Of a stretch of DNA of 64,000 nucleotides, positions 23,063 through 34,261 are shown piece by piece. The position numbers and the translations under genes were made by a program. Position 1 is the first letter of the stretch; the number at the start of each line of letters is the position of its first letter. This DNA comes from Actinomucor elegans (lineage: Eukaryota > Mucoromycota > Mucoromycetes > Mucorales > Mucoraceae). Where the stretch lies: NCBI GenBank assembly GCA_026027325.1, contig JAMSLZ010000008.1, positions 1,488,001 to 1,552,000 of the forward strand. The letters run 5' to 3'. The notes beneath the pieces are model-generated. The model had not been told where the DNA came from. It saw only the letters and a list, made by a program, of their open reading frames with translations, and made no database searches.

Positions 23063-24048
23063 GACAGATATCTTACGCGAAAAGGGAAAAAGGGAAAAAG
23101 GATTATTGTTTCTTTATTTTCATTTTTATATCGTATGAAATGCATGCGCAATCAACAAAATGTTATCTCTGTAGACAGGATAAAATATTGCGATAGTGCA
23201 TCATGATATGTTCTGATTATAGTTGGTTCATTCTTGAGGACCATTCATCATTAAAACATTGGTCAAGATCTGATAAGGCCACAATTTGTTAGCTTGTTAA
23301 TAGAACAAGTATTAAATAGGTATGAAGTTTGAGTTAATACCTCAACAATTGAGGCTTAAACTTCCCATCAGCCTTTAGTGGAGACTATCGTGTGGGATTT
23401 TCAATAAATAACGGATGATGCATGTGAATTGATAGTTTAATACTACCATAAAAGAACCCATTCGTTAATTTAAGCATGTGGTTTCATATTTGAGTGGGTA
23501 CAGTATCGTATATCATTAAATTTTTGCGCGCATAGTAAAGCGTCAAAGTATTTAACGCGTTTTTCTACGCGTTTGTGTTACAGTTTCAGTAGTATATATG
23601 TAATGAGTAAACAAAAAGTCAACGATGAGTAAGTGATAACAAATAGTGGTCATATATGTAAATCTTTGCTATGCGCTGATATTGCAATTACTACTATTGT
23701 TGCTGTGGACCAATATTACGATTGTTATCGTTGTTAAGGATCAAAATTTCCATAATTTGGTTAATATACGGTTGCTAAGGATCCGTTTATGGTCCTCAGG
23801 TACTATTTAATACATTCACTACTTTTCGACTGCTTCAAATAATTTCCTACGACTGTTATACTTCTGTTAGCACTAAACAAACATGTGGTTCAACTGTTAT
23901 CCAAAATCCGAAAACTGGAGAACGTGGTGTAATTGAAAAGCCGCCAAGAAAATTCGCTGCTTTGCTCCGCTTTCATCTCTAATCTTTCCAGATTCCAAAG
24001 GAATCTTTCTCTTTTTTCGTACTAGTTACACGTAATTAAACTTGAATA
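23063..24048. other. Divergent promoter region, GDH2 / KLRAQ gene
   Basis: About 1 kb between two divergent starts. It contains two ACGCGT boxes (23555-23560 and 23567-23572) and a nearby GCGCGC (about 23526-23531). There is no ORF of interest. Confidence 0.6.
23555..23572. promoter_or_regulatory. Pair of ACGCGT (MCB-like) boxes
   Basis: Two ACGCGT hexamers with starts 12 nt apart, about 480-490 nt from both divergent start codons. ACGCGT is the MBF (Mbp1/Swi6) site in yeasts; whether it acts here is unknown. Confidence 0.35.
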
Positions 24049-24360
24049 ATGAATGATGGCCTATTTACAAGACATGCTGCGTTAAATGCAGGTACGATTT
24101 CAAATGAATAACGTTAGATAAGTCCTTGTATCTTTTTGATTTTGATGCATAAACCTATTTATTTTCTCAAGGGACCATTCCTGCATCCGCAGAAGAGTTA
24201 TCACAGAGATATTCAAACTTGTTTCAACAGCATTCTCGGTAAGTTTTTCCAATGACTCTTGAACTTATTATCTGACTTTTTTTTTAATGTAGATTAAAGG
24301 CCAAGCATGCTGTATTAAAAAAGGCAGTTATAAAAGTATGGTTCCTTTAATAGTTAGGGC

Positions 24361-24397
<37 letters not shown>

Positions 24398-26615
24398 AAG
24401 GCTAATTGTTTTTTTTTTCCAAAGGAACAAGCTTCTAATGTCTCACTTCAAGGCAATGTCAAAGAGAAAGAAAAGGAATTAAGAAAGGTAATAACACAGT
24501 TATTTATATATATATATATATATGTTGTGCTTATATATCATTTTTGTAGTTACAAGAACAACTTGATCTATTGGCGTTTCATAACGAGAGGTTAACAAAG
24601 CGTATTCAAGCTGTTCAAGATAGTGATCAGGTATTGAGAAAAAGGCTTACCATAGAAAGAAACCATATTTAAGGTTTGCTATTTAATATAGAAAGGAACC
24701 CATTTTTCCTTGCTCGGAGGTTCAGTCAAGAAAGAATTGGAAAAGAGTGCTCAAGCTTTAGATGAGGCTAACATGGACTTGGAAAGAAAGATTAAAGAGA
24801 ATGAGAAACTACATGATGAGCTGACAGATAGACAGTTTGAATTTACGGACAGTATCAATAAGCTGTTGAAACAGATTCAAGACCTCGAAAAGCTTGTTCA
24901 GGATTTGCAAGATGAGAATGCCAATTTGCTATCATTGAAGGACACAGCCACTAATCCAGTTGTGCATGAGGTAAAGGCAGTGGATCAGGAAGAACAAGAG
25001 CGATTTTTGAAGGAAATTGAGGCACTCAAATCTGAATTGAAAAAGTAACGTTTTGGCTTTACTAGCTTGCTATGTGATTGATCGGTTTCTAATTTTTGGG
25101 TTCTTAGAAAAAATGAGCTACTTGAACAATATGATCAACAATCGCAAAAGAATGACACTCAGTTATTATCAGAGATCCAAAGCTTGCGTGCTATATTGTT
25201 GGCCAAGATTGGAAATCTGAAGAAAGAGGATACAAGCTTGTATGAAATTATTCCTGCTACAGAAGCGTTGAATGAGCTTGAGGATCAAGCTAAACGATAT
25301 ATCGAAGTTCTCGGTGAAAAGGTAAAATAGACCAAAAACTATGGAATTTCTTCAATCTAACTCTTGTTATAGAGTGACATCAAGGAATTACCTTCTGAAA
25401 TTGCTGAAAAACTGGCAATATCAACTGAAACCTATTCTAAAGAACTATTGAAGCTTTTAAAGCAGTTTGAAGATACCAAAGCTGAATTGAACAATCTGGT
25501 AGCAGAAAGAGATCAACAGAGTTTGCTGGAAAAAGAAAAAACTTCGGAACAGCAATCTCAACTTGAGCAAAAGGTCCAGGAGCAGAACGAGAAAATTACT
25601 GAGTTAATGACAACCATCGAAGCTAATGATAAAAACCAAGTAAAGGCAATCAATGAACTGCAAGCAATCAATGAGAAACTCGAGAAAGAAAATCTCATTT
25701 TACAGCAGCAACTTGAAGAACAGGTAAATAGTAAATGCACTCAAAAACATGCGACCTTTACTAAGCTGGCACATAGAAATCAAATGCTGAAAAGGCTTTA
25801 CAAGAAATCAATGATAACCTCGAGAAGGATAAACTCACTTTAAAACAACAACTTGAAGAGCAGGTAAGCAATAAATGTATTTAACAATAACAGTGCTTAT
25901 TGACCTTATTGTGTAGAAATTAAATGCTGAAAAAGCTTTGCAAGAACTAAAAAACATCAAAGAAGCTTCAACGTCTAAAAGTGCACAAGATAAAGAGATC
26001 CAAGTAGAATTGGCCAACTCAACGTCAGTTCAGGAAGAGGAAGAAGAAGAGGAAGAAGATGAGGACGTATTTGTATACCCAAGTGAAGACGTCAAAGAAT
26101 CAATACCAGAACCTATCAAAGAAGAAGAGGAAGAAGACGAAGACGAAGACGAAGAAGAAACGGTTTTCGTTTACCGTGGAAAAGATGCAGTTACCACTAT
26201 AACGGAAGATGAGTCTAATACCAAACAATACAATGAACGTGATCTTCAACAGAGAGAAGCCACACTAAAGTCTTATTATGAACCCCAAATCAGCAATTTG
26301 ACAGAAAAAGTTCAAATGACAGACTCTAAAGCACTTCGATTTGCGAAATTGTACAAATCATTGAAGGACAAAGTAATTGAAGATGATAAAGAAAATGACA
26401 AACAAAAGAAAGAGATGCATATGGAGATCGACCGATTAAACAAGGAAGTTACAAAAGTTCAGGATTTGCTTACAACTACGGAAACCAATTATCGAAATCA
26501 AGTAGATGCCATGACAGAATTTATTTCTCAACTGCAAGAAGAAATAGAACAGTTAAAACAGAAGCAGGATCATTCAACAGCAAGAAGAAGTCAGAACTAT
26601 AGTAACCAAAGATAA
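24049..26615 (+). CDS. KLRAQ-domain coiled-coil protein (PPP1R21 / FERRY subunit 2-like)
   Basis: Ten exons: 24049-24091, 24172-24238, 24293-24335, 24425-24487, 24550-24630, 24692-25044, 25108-25321, 25373-25723, 25777-25863, 25917-26615; about 666 residues. Residues about 20-95 closely resemble the N-terminal KLRAQ domain of animal PPP1R21: 'RYSNLFQQHSRLKAKHAVLK', 'KAVIKEQASNVSLQ', 'KELRKLQEQLDLLAFHNERL', 'TKRIQAVQD'. PPP1R21 is a subunit of the FERRY complex, a Rab5 effector on early endosomes, so an endosomal role is inferred. The rest is long coiled coil, a very acidic segment (about residues 470-520, Glu/Asp runs) and a second coiled coil that ends in a basic tail. Exon 9 and the start of exon 10 look like a tandem duplication (see findings). 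All exon junctions are phase-consistent. Confidence 0.85.
24363..24392. repeat. Poly(T) run, about 30 nt, in KLRAQ gene intron
   Basis: Located in intron 3 upstream of a TTAG; the acceptor actually used is probably the later CCAAAG at 24421-24424, which keeps frame. Confidence 0.9.
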
Positions 26616-26884
26616 TAATATTATTAATAATAAACTTTATATGCTACTTTCTATTATTTATAAGTAAACCACTTCAGGTCATGTATTGTAATGTAAGCGC
26701 ATAATTTATTCGAAAAAGCTTGCGAAGAGGTACTTGGCACCAAGTCAGCGTAAGGGACTTTTGTTGTTCATCAAAATGAAACAACACAAGCGTAGATATC
26801 CGAATCTACTCTTTAATGATGATAAAAAAAAAGAAGAAAAAGATAATATCTAGATGAAATAACTCATTACTAGCATGTATATAT

Positions 26885-26925
26885 CTAATATCTATATCAG
26901 ATGTCACATTAAACGCAGATCATCC
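26885..26925 (-). repeat. Dispersed repeat family, short copy
   Basis: The minus strand reads GATCTGCGTTTAATGTGACA then TCTGATA, matching the family core only. Confidence 0.45.
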
Positions 26926-27024
26926 AGAAAGTCTATAGACATTTAAACCTAATCTATAAAAACCATATACCTCCAAATACTAACTATATGCTATTAATCG
27001 TTATAACTTGGTTGAGCAACGATT

Positions 27025-27100
27025 CTAGTAAACATGGCACTTCATTCTGGACATTTGTGAATAATCAGATGCGGCGTTTAGCAAAGATCAGTAATGAAAT
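27025..27100 (-). repeat. Dispersed repeat family copy
   Basis: The minus strand reads GATCTTTGCTAAACGCCGCA, TCTGATTATT, TCCAGAATGAAGTGCCATG and TTTACTAGAATC. It is one of the best preserved copies, with both core and 3' flank. Confidence 0.65.
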
Positions 27101-27189
27101 CTATAAATTAGATCAAAGTTGCATGGATGGCCAGTCATTCATGTAGAGTATAATCTCTGTATTCCAGTAGGACATATGTCTTTATATAT

Positions 27190-27260
27190 AAAATAGTGTA
27201 TTTTGGACACATACCGCTGATCAGATGCGATAATTGGTAAGGATCGGTTGAGAGATTTTA
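27190..27260 (-). repeat. Dispersed repeat family copy
   Basis: The minus strand reads AATCTCTCAACCGATCCTTA, then CCAATTATCGCATCTGATCA. It retains the 5' CTCTCAACCGATC block also seen at 3.3 and 46.5 kb. Confidence 0.6.
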
Positions 27261-28195
27261 GGTTAGATGTATGTAATCGGTTGGTCTATTTATTTTTTTT
27301 TTTTTTGTAAATCAAGTTTTTATTAACTTAAAGTCACATATCGCGGAGAGGGGTGACATGAATATGAAACATAAGGTGCTTGGGATATAAGGATAATAGG
27401 ATAATGATTCATTTGTAAAGTTCAAGCTACTATTCTAATTGGTGTTTGGTTAGTAAAATAGAAATTTGTGATTGAATTTTTGGTACAATATTCTCACTCA
27501 GGAAAGGAGTGTGCTCGATCATACATTTCCAGTAGTTAAGCCATATATACCATAGAGTCGTAGATACCAATACCATGAAAGGAATATAAAGCTGAGCAAT
27601 GGTGAAAGGGCGGTTGAAAGTTGGTCTATATTATTTATTTATCGTCAGCTAATAGAATCCGAAGTACTTTCAGTGATGTTAATTGATTGGCGGAGCGATG
27701 ATTAAACATTCTATGTTGTCTGTGGTGTTGCTTAAGAACTAGATTTTGGGTTAAAGGACCTTAAAAATGGAACTCGCTCCCCTACAAAAAAAAAATAGAT
27801 TTTGGGATCCGACTTTATCTTTTCAATTTTTGATTAATAGACATTTACGAAGAGTTTTGGAAAAATCTATATAAAATGAAGTTGCACATTTAATGTAACA
27901 TATATCAGGCTGACTTCTATATTAAAATGTCGAGCTAATCAAAGTTTTATATGATTTTGTTAGATTTTCGTCTTTCAAGGGAAAAACCAAAATATGGTTT
28001 ATAGATAGAAAAATTATGTTTCGAAAATAAAAAATTTACAGCCAAAACATTTTCAGAAAAAATTTAAAAGTTAAAAGACCGAAAGAGAGGGATACACGAA
28101 GAAAAAAAATCTCACTACCAATGAAAAAGCTATAAGCAAAACCACTTTTTTTTTCTTTTTTTTCGATATCCAAATCTACTTGATTATACAATACA

Positions 28196-29876
28196 ATGGC
28201 TACTCTTGCAGACGAACTTGCTGCCGATCTCGACTTTTCTTCTGATGAAGAGGAACAACAAAGATCAGATATTGATGAAGAGCAAGAAGCTTTAGATAAA
28301 ATGAAACAAGAAGAATCAGAAGATGAACATATGGAAGACGCAGTAAAAGAATCAACTACGCCATCGGACGAGAATCCCAACAGTATTAAAAAGATCGCCA
28401 AATTACTATATAACAAACAAACTCAAGAAGTATTAAAGGTAAAAAAAATAGAATAAAAAAATAGAGGACGCGTTTGATTATGACTCGATCGTGAACTAAC
28501 ACTTTTTTGATAGAATATCGATATATATATTGCACAAAACCGTAACGCTTCGGACGTTGTTGGCCCTACAGAAGAAGATGACGAGTATAAGTTGATTGTT
28601 CAATCCAACAGCATGACAGCAGATATTGATAGTGAAATTCAAACAGTACATAAGGTAAAAAAAAAAAATGCTTGAGTTTAATTCGATTGCTGTTTATTTA
28701 TTCAATTGTTTTGTAGTTTATCCGAGATCATTATGCAGCAAAGTTTCCTGAACTCGAAACACTTGTTTATAACCCATTAGAATACGCTCGCACCGTGAAA
28801 GCTATCGGCAACGAATTAGATATTACCAAAGTAGACCTTCGACCTATTTTACCCTCGGCCACCATCATGGTTATTACTGTCACTGGCTCTACTACAGCAG
28901 GAAGGCCACTATCAGATGAGGAATGGCAATTAACAGAAGAAGCATGCGATATGGCACTTGATTTAGACGCAGCTCGTCGAAAGATTATGAGCTATGTCGA
29001 GTCTCGTATGACGGTGATTGCACCTAACTTATCCAACGTGGTAGGCACGTCAACAGCTGCCAAACTTTTAACAGCCGCAGGTGGGTTGACTGCCTTTTGT
29101 AAAATTCCTGCCTGTAATGTGCAAGTGGTGGGCAATAACCGCAAAACCAACACTGGGTTTTCTTCGGCTCATATAGACCGACATGCCGGCTATGTGTTTT
29201 ATTCGGAGCCTGTAGTGTCTGCACCCCAAGATTTGCGTAAAAAACTCGTCAAGATCATATCTGCAAAGGCAGCATTAGCTGCTCGTATTGATGCTAGTCA
29301 TCGATCACCCAACGGCGAGGACGGACAGCGCATGAGAGATGAAATAGATGCCAAGATTGAAAAGATGCAAGAAGCACCTTCTTTGAAAGTCACAAAAGCG
29401 CTACCGGTGCCTGATGAGGGTCCTAAGAAACGAAGAGGCGGTAAACGAGTGAGAAGACAAAACGAGGCATATGCAATGACTGAGTTGCGGGCTGCACGCA
29501 ATCGAATGGCATTTGGTGAAGCAGAAGAAGAAATTGGTTATGGAGATGAAACAGAAGGTTTAGGTATGGTAACGAAACAATCAGGTAAAATCAGAGCCGC
29601 AGTTGCAGATCAAAGAAACAAAAGTAAGTTTTTACAGTTTTTTTTTTTGTATAACGCAAGTTATTAATATTTTTCATAGTCAAAGCACCCAAACTTAAAA
29701 GCTTTAGTCATCGTGTATCTGGAACTGCAACATCAGGTTTGGCTTCTTCTTTAGCGTTTACCCCAGCACAAAGTATGGAGTTGATTGATCCAACAGCTGC
29801 AGTTGAAAAAACCCGAGAAAAGAAGATGGAAAAATATTTCGGTGACGGTGCGTTTTCCATGTACCCCAAACAATAG
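28196..29876 (+). CDS. PRP31: Pre-mRNA-processing factor PRP31 (U4/U6 snRNP)
   Basis: Nuclear splicing factor needed for U4/U6.U5 tri-snRNP assembly; its NOP domain binds the 15.5K-U4 RNA complex. Exons 28196-28438, 28514-28654, 28717-29623 and 29680-29876 give 495 residues (human PRPF31 is 499). The acidic N-terminus 'MATLADELAADLDFSSDEEE' is typical of the family. The NOP domain shows 'MTVIAPNLSNVVGTSTAAKL', 'AGGLTAFCKIPACNVQVVG' and 'TGFSSAHIDRHAGYVFYSEP'. After it come the basic 'KKRRGGKRVRRQNE' and a Prp31 C-terminal domain ending 'KYFGDGAFSMYPKQ'. All junctions keep frame. Confidence 0.97.
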
Positions 29877-30781
29877 TCTTTTCTTCTCGTTTTTCCAGTA
29901 CAATAAAGCACTTATTATTAATAGCTTCTTTGGGTGAACTATTAGCCTCCATATGTTATTCAGAGAGCGATATGCACGGTTTGAAGTGCGAAACATGTTG
30001 CAAGTGTATAGCAATTGCCTGGATCCATGCTACCCCACGTGCATCGGATAATGAAGTGCATGCATTTTAATGATTTCTATAACTATTATCGATGACAGAT
30101 AGTAAAAAAAAAATAAAAAAAATAGAAATAATGCTATTAAAGGCGGAGGAGAAAAAAAGCAGGTTGATTGTGTTGGATTACTATGCAGGAAAATGAACAC
30201 AAAAAAAAAAGCCTATTAGCGAACAGTAGATTTTTCTTATTATCGAAAATCAAATGGTTTTGTTTCAGTTTTCCTTGGCCATGCAGAATATGCGGCGAAC
30301 CGAAATATGGTTCGTTGGGTCCTAAAGAAGCTTTCTATGTAACGCGGGCACAAAAAATCTCGATTGCATTGTTCACTATCACATTGGAATAGACTATATT
30401 TGGCGTGCGATGATGTTACCCTAGTCTAACGATAAGAATAGGGACTCCAGATAAGACAGATTATATTGAATATTACAAAAAGACTTTTTCAATAAAATAG
30501 ATGGTCTAATTATAAATCGCAGTAAAGGGTAAACGAGAGAGTGGTATTATTTAATGACAGTCGGAAGTTCCGGGGCCAATTTCATTGAAGGATATTCAGT
30601 TAATCAGCTTTATTCTGTTAGCATCTTTCATGTTGAATAAGGAAAGAAAACTTTTTTTTACACTTTTTTTTTGTTGCTCAGGCGCTGAAACAAGACAGTC
30701 TCGGTGTTTAATAAATGGCGCCAATTCATATAATATAAATGGATTCTTCTTTTAGCTTCTTTTCCCTTTTCACTTTATCAA
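29877..30781. other. Intergenic region, 0.9 kb
   Basis: Tandem + genes on both sides. It has short A runs and a 74-codon ORF (30168-30392) without protein-like character. The last about 150 nt, with T-rich and CT-rich tracts, is the likely promoter/leader of the RGS-oxidoreductase gene. Confidence 0.6.
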
Positions 30782-33378
30782 ATGGTATCAGCTTCAGAAG
30801 ATATGATCATCGATGATGATTTTGATCGCTGCAGTAAAAGAATGACTGCCAGCACTAGTTCAACTATCTCCACTTTTGATACAGAAGAATACAAGAGACT
30901 GAACGATATCCTGGCAGCACCAGAACAGTTGGCATTCTTTCAAACTTTTCTTCAAAATATACATGCTCATGAAAATTTATTATTCATCGAAGCCTTATCG
31001 CAACTTCGGCACGAAAAGACAGCTAGTAACATTGAACTTATCGTAAATAGGTACTAGACTAAACTTGGGAATATGCAACAAAATGTTAACCTTATGTACA
31101 GAATTTGGAAAACCTTCTTTGCTGATGATGCACCTCTAGAGCTGAATGTAAAGAGAAAAGACGAAATAGAACAATTTATTCAGACCCATAAGTGGGGTAT
31201 TATTCTTAAACGAGAAGCCCTAGATATATTTAAAGATGCAGAAACGGAAGTCAAGATCTTCTTGGTAAAAAAAAAATTAAACTCTTAAAAAACACCTTAT
31301 TGATACGTTTTATAGAATGAAAAACTGATAGAATTCGACAACATTTATAATCCAGAGACCAGGACGTGAGTTTATAAACTGTAAAAAAAAAAAAGAAGGG
31401 CTTTTCATCTAATAGATAACTATAGCATATTTCAAGATCCAATATGTAACAAGTACCAGAAGCGCGTAGTTATTGTTGGCGGCGGGTTTACAGTAAGTTT
31501 ATCTTTTACCAAACTACAGGTGCATTTCCTCGACTGACTGTACTACCTCAACTGTAGGGTTTCACAGTTGCGTCAATATTAGATCCTATGCCACGTTTTC
31601 ATGTTACTCTAATTGATACAAAAGGTACAGATACATTATACAAAATAAAAAAAAACTTGATCTTAAACGTTCTCTATAGACTCATTTGAGTATACACCAG
31701 GCATGATCAAGGTAAAAATTATATATACTGTTAGTCTGCAACAATAAGTATTAACATCTTGACAGCTCCTTGTCCGTCCAGAGGAAACATCCTCTCTAAG
31801 AGTCAGACATGATGCTTACGTATGCAATGGCCGAGTCATCATTGGTTATGCTGAGCAAATCTCGCAAGATGCCACAACTGTCAAAGTTAATAATGAATAT
31901 GTACGTACAAAAAAAAACACGCCATTTTTGACTTATTCTCACTACTGTTGTAGGTCCCATTTGATTATCTGGTTCTTGCTACTGGAAGCACATATCAATC
32001 CAAGTTGAAATCATTTGATACTTCTTCTCTATATCGTTTGTCCGAACTCGCTGCTGAACATAACGAACTAAAAAAAGCCCAGTCGGTCTTAATTATTGGT
32101 GGCGGCCTAGTGGGTTGTGAACTTGCTAGTGAAATAGCGACGCACAGATACCCCGCACCTTATAACCAGAAAAAGAAAATCACCCTGGTTGATTCTCATT
32201 CTACTTTAGTGAGGAGAAGCTCTACCAAAAGACAAATCAATGCTACCAATTATTTCCAGAGCTTGGGTGTCGAAGTGATTCTTAATGAAAAAATTGTGGA
32301 CTTTGATTCAGCCGATACCAACTCCTATTTGGGCTCTAGCGGTGCTATCTACTCTGGTTACGATAAAGTGTTTTTAGCTACTGGAACTACACCCTGTAGC
32401 GAAATTTTGAGAGGCGATGGCGATGTTGGGTTCGAGTCTTGTGTGGATCACTGGGGCCGTCTACGCGTTAAACCTACTTTGCAGCTGGATCACTACAAGT
32501 ATAACCATATCTTTGCTGGTGGCGATGTGACAAATGTAGTAGAAGAAAAAACAGGCTACGCGGCTACTTTGGCTGGTGTCTGTATTGCTAGAAACATCAG
32601 TAGACTTGAAAAGGGAAAGCAGGCTTTGAAACAAGGTTCAAAGGGTACTTTACCAGCTCCAGCCAAACCTCTTCATGGTATTGAAGCGCGTGGCGGTGTA
32701 GGTCGACGTATGTATTTTATATCAAATGATATTATTAGCAATATTGGAGAACTCATTCTTATTCATATAGAACACTTGAATAGTTTTAAAAAGACCTTTG
32801 CCTTCTTGAATCCGACATGGGCAGCCCTGAAATATTTTGATGAAAAAGAATTCTTGAACATTGTACAAGGTGAAGCCAAATTAACTACCACGACTGCCAT
32901 TGGTAAGAAACCCAAGGTGCTCGATTTGCCCAACTCGTACTATAGAAATGCACAATTATATAACAGTGATACCTCCAGTATGCTCAGCTTTAATAGCTTT
33001 ATGAAACAACAAACAAACTACTATCCGCAGCTCCATAAGAAAAAATTTGTGAGCTCTTTATCGCCTTCTTGTTCAAGTGAACGTCATGATGCCTATTTAC
33101 GTGTTTCCGCTGCAAATCTCTCTGGCTCAGATATACTGTCTTGTTCAAACAGTACGTCTGAATCTTCTCTTAGTAAGTACTCTTATAACGAGTTACCAGA
33201 TCCATGCAAAGAATCAAACGGTGATACAATAACAAGTAATGGGTTTATTTGGCCAAGCGATAAACTACGACCTCGTCCTTCATTAGCATCCCCATTTAGT
33301 TCTCCCAATCTCACTCAACAACAACAAATATTTGACAGAAGAAGAAGAAGAAGGCTATCGAATGACTTTTCTACTTAA
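30782..33378 (+). CDS. RGS domain fused to FSP1/AIFM2-like FAD-dependent oxidoreductase
   Basis: Eight exons: 30782-31050, 31102-31264, 31316-31365, 31426-31492, 31558-31624, 31680-31711, 31766-31900, 31954-33378; about 735 residues. Residues about 38-155 are an RGS domain, the fold that accelerates GTP hydrolysis by G-alpha ('LNDILAAPEQLAFFQTFLQN', 'ENLLFIEALSQLR', 'REALDIFKDAETEVKIFL'). From about 174 starts an FAD/NAD(P)H oxidoreductase: first Rossmann VVIVGGGFTGFTVAS, 'YTPGMIKLLVRPEE', LVLATGS, second Rossmann VLIIGGGLVGCELASEIA, and 'HIFAGGDVTNV'. The last about 170 residues are Ser/Asn-rich. All junctions are in frame from RGS into oxidoreductase, and I see no stop or alternative promoter between them. 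A 63-nt in-frame stretch 32708-32770 (GTATGT...ATAG) may be a retained intron, giving 714 residues. The AIFM2 relationship is inferred from motif spacing. Confidence 0.82.
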
Positions 33379-34244
33379 AACCTTTATGCTATTATGATAC
33401 CAAAGAACTCGAATCAATGCCATAATACATGATTGCTGGTCAATATGACGTGTTGAAGACCACTAGTTATCTTGTATCTATTATATTATCTATTTGTACA
33501 TATATATAAATATATATAAAAGAAAAGTTCTTTTACATTCTATAACAGTGCTATACCACGTTTTGATTTACAAATGAAGACGTTAAAAAAGGCACATTGA
33601 TGCGATTGGCCCATCGGCGATTGACATCATTCTACGTTGGAGTGACAAAATTCTCAATAAATCGAGATACATTGATAATTCTCAGAAACAAACAGTTGTC
33701 CTTGCGTTATTTTTTTTTTCTAAACATGGACAAGCTACTAGAGCCTATCTATTCTGAAACGCAAGAAAATAGAAGCGGCATTTGAAACAAAACTCTCATT
33801 GATATGGCTACCCTTGCGTCTAGAACAACAAAGAACCGATCCAACATCAATAACGTCCGAGCTGTGCATAGTACTACGTAGGTCCTTTCGGAAGAACTAA
33901 TTTGTATAATCATACATCGTCATGGCTATCAACTAAAAGAGGTTGATGTATACCGCCGATCGGAGATCTAAAGGTAATGATGGATATGGGAAAGTAAACT
34001 GCAATGTTATGTTTATACTTCTACAAGGGAAATAAAGAAAAAGTGGATGGTACCCAAGTACAATATATACCGCACCACGTTTTTCTAATGAACCAACTGT
34101 TATGCATGTACGTTGGCACTGGCATAAGTTAATAGTTGATTCAGGCTGACAAGCGGCATGTGAATTAGCCACCATGTGCACTTAAGGAAAATCGTTGCAT
34201 TATTGTGTTTATTATTCAATAATGAATAGAGGAAGATCAATGAC

Positions 34245-34261
34245 TTTTTTTTAAAAAAAAA
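34245..34261. repeat. T8A9 palindrome
   Basis: T run directly followed by an A run, able to fold as a perfect hairpin on either strand. Similar at 7799-7818, 11857-11873, 35622-35641 and 38357-38377. Confidence 0.8.

Larger units (their letters stand above)
26616..28195. other. Intergenic region, 1.6 kb
   Basis: Holds three decayed copies of the dispersed repeat (about 26885-26925, 27025-27100, 27190-27260) and AT-rich DNA. It ends in the T-rich leader of the PRP31 gene (28141-28170). No gene recognised. Confidence 0.65.

Noticed and set aside
30782..33378. Two separate genes (RGS protein, then oxidoreductase)
   Set aside because: The RGS exons have no stop, the junction introns match in phase, and the oxidoreductase has no start Met before its first Rossmann motif. 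Kept as one gene, with the alternative stated in the finding.
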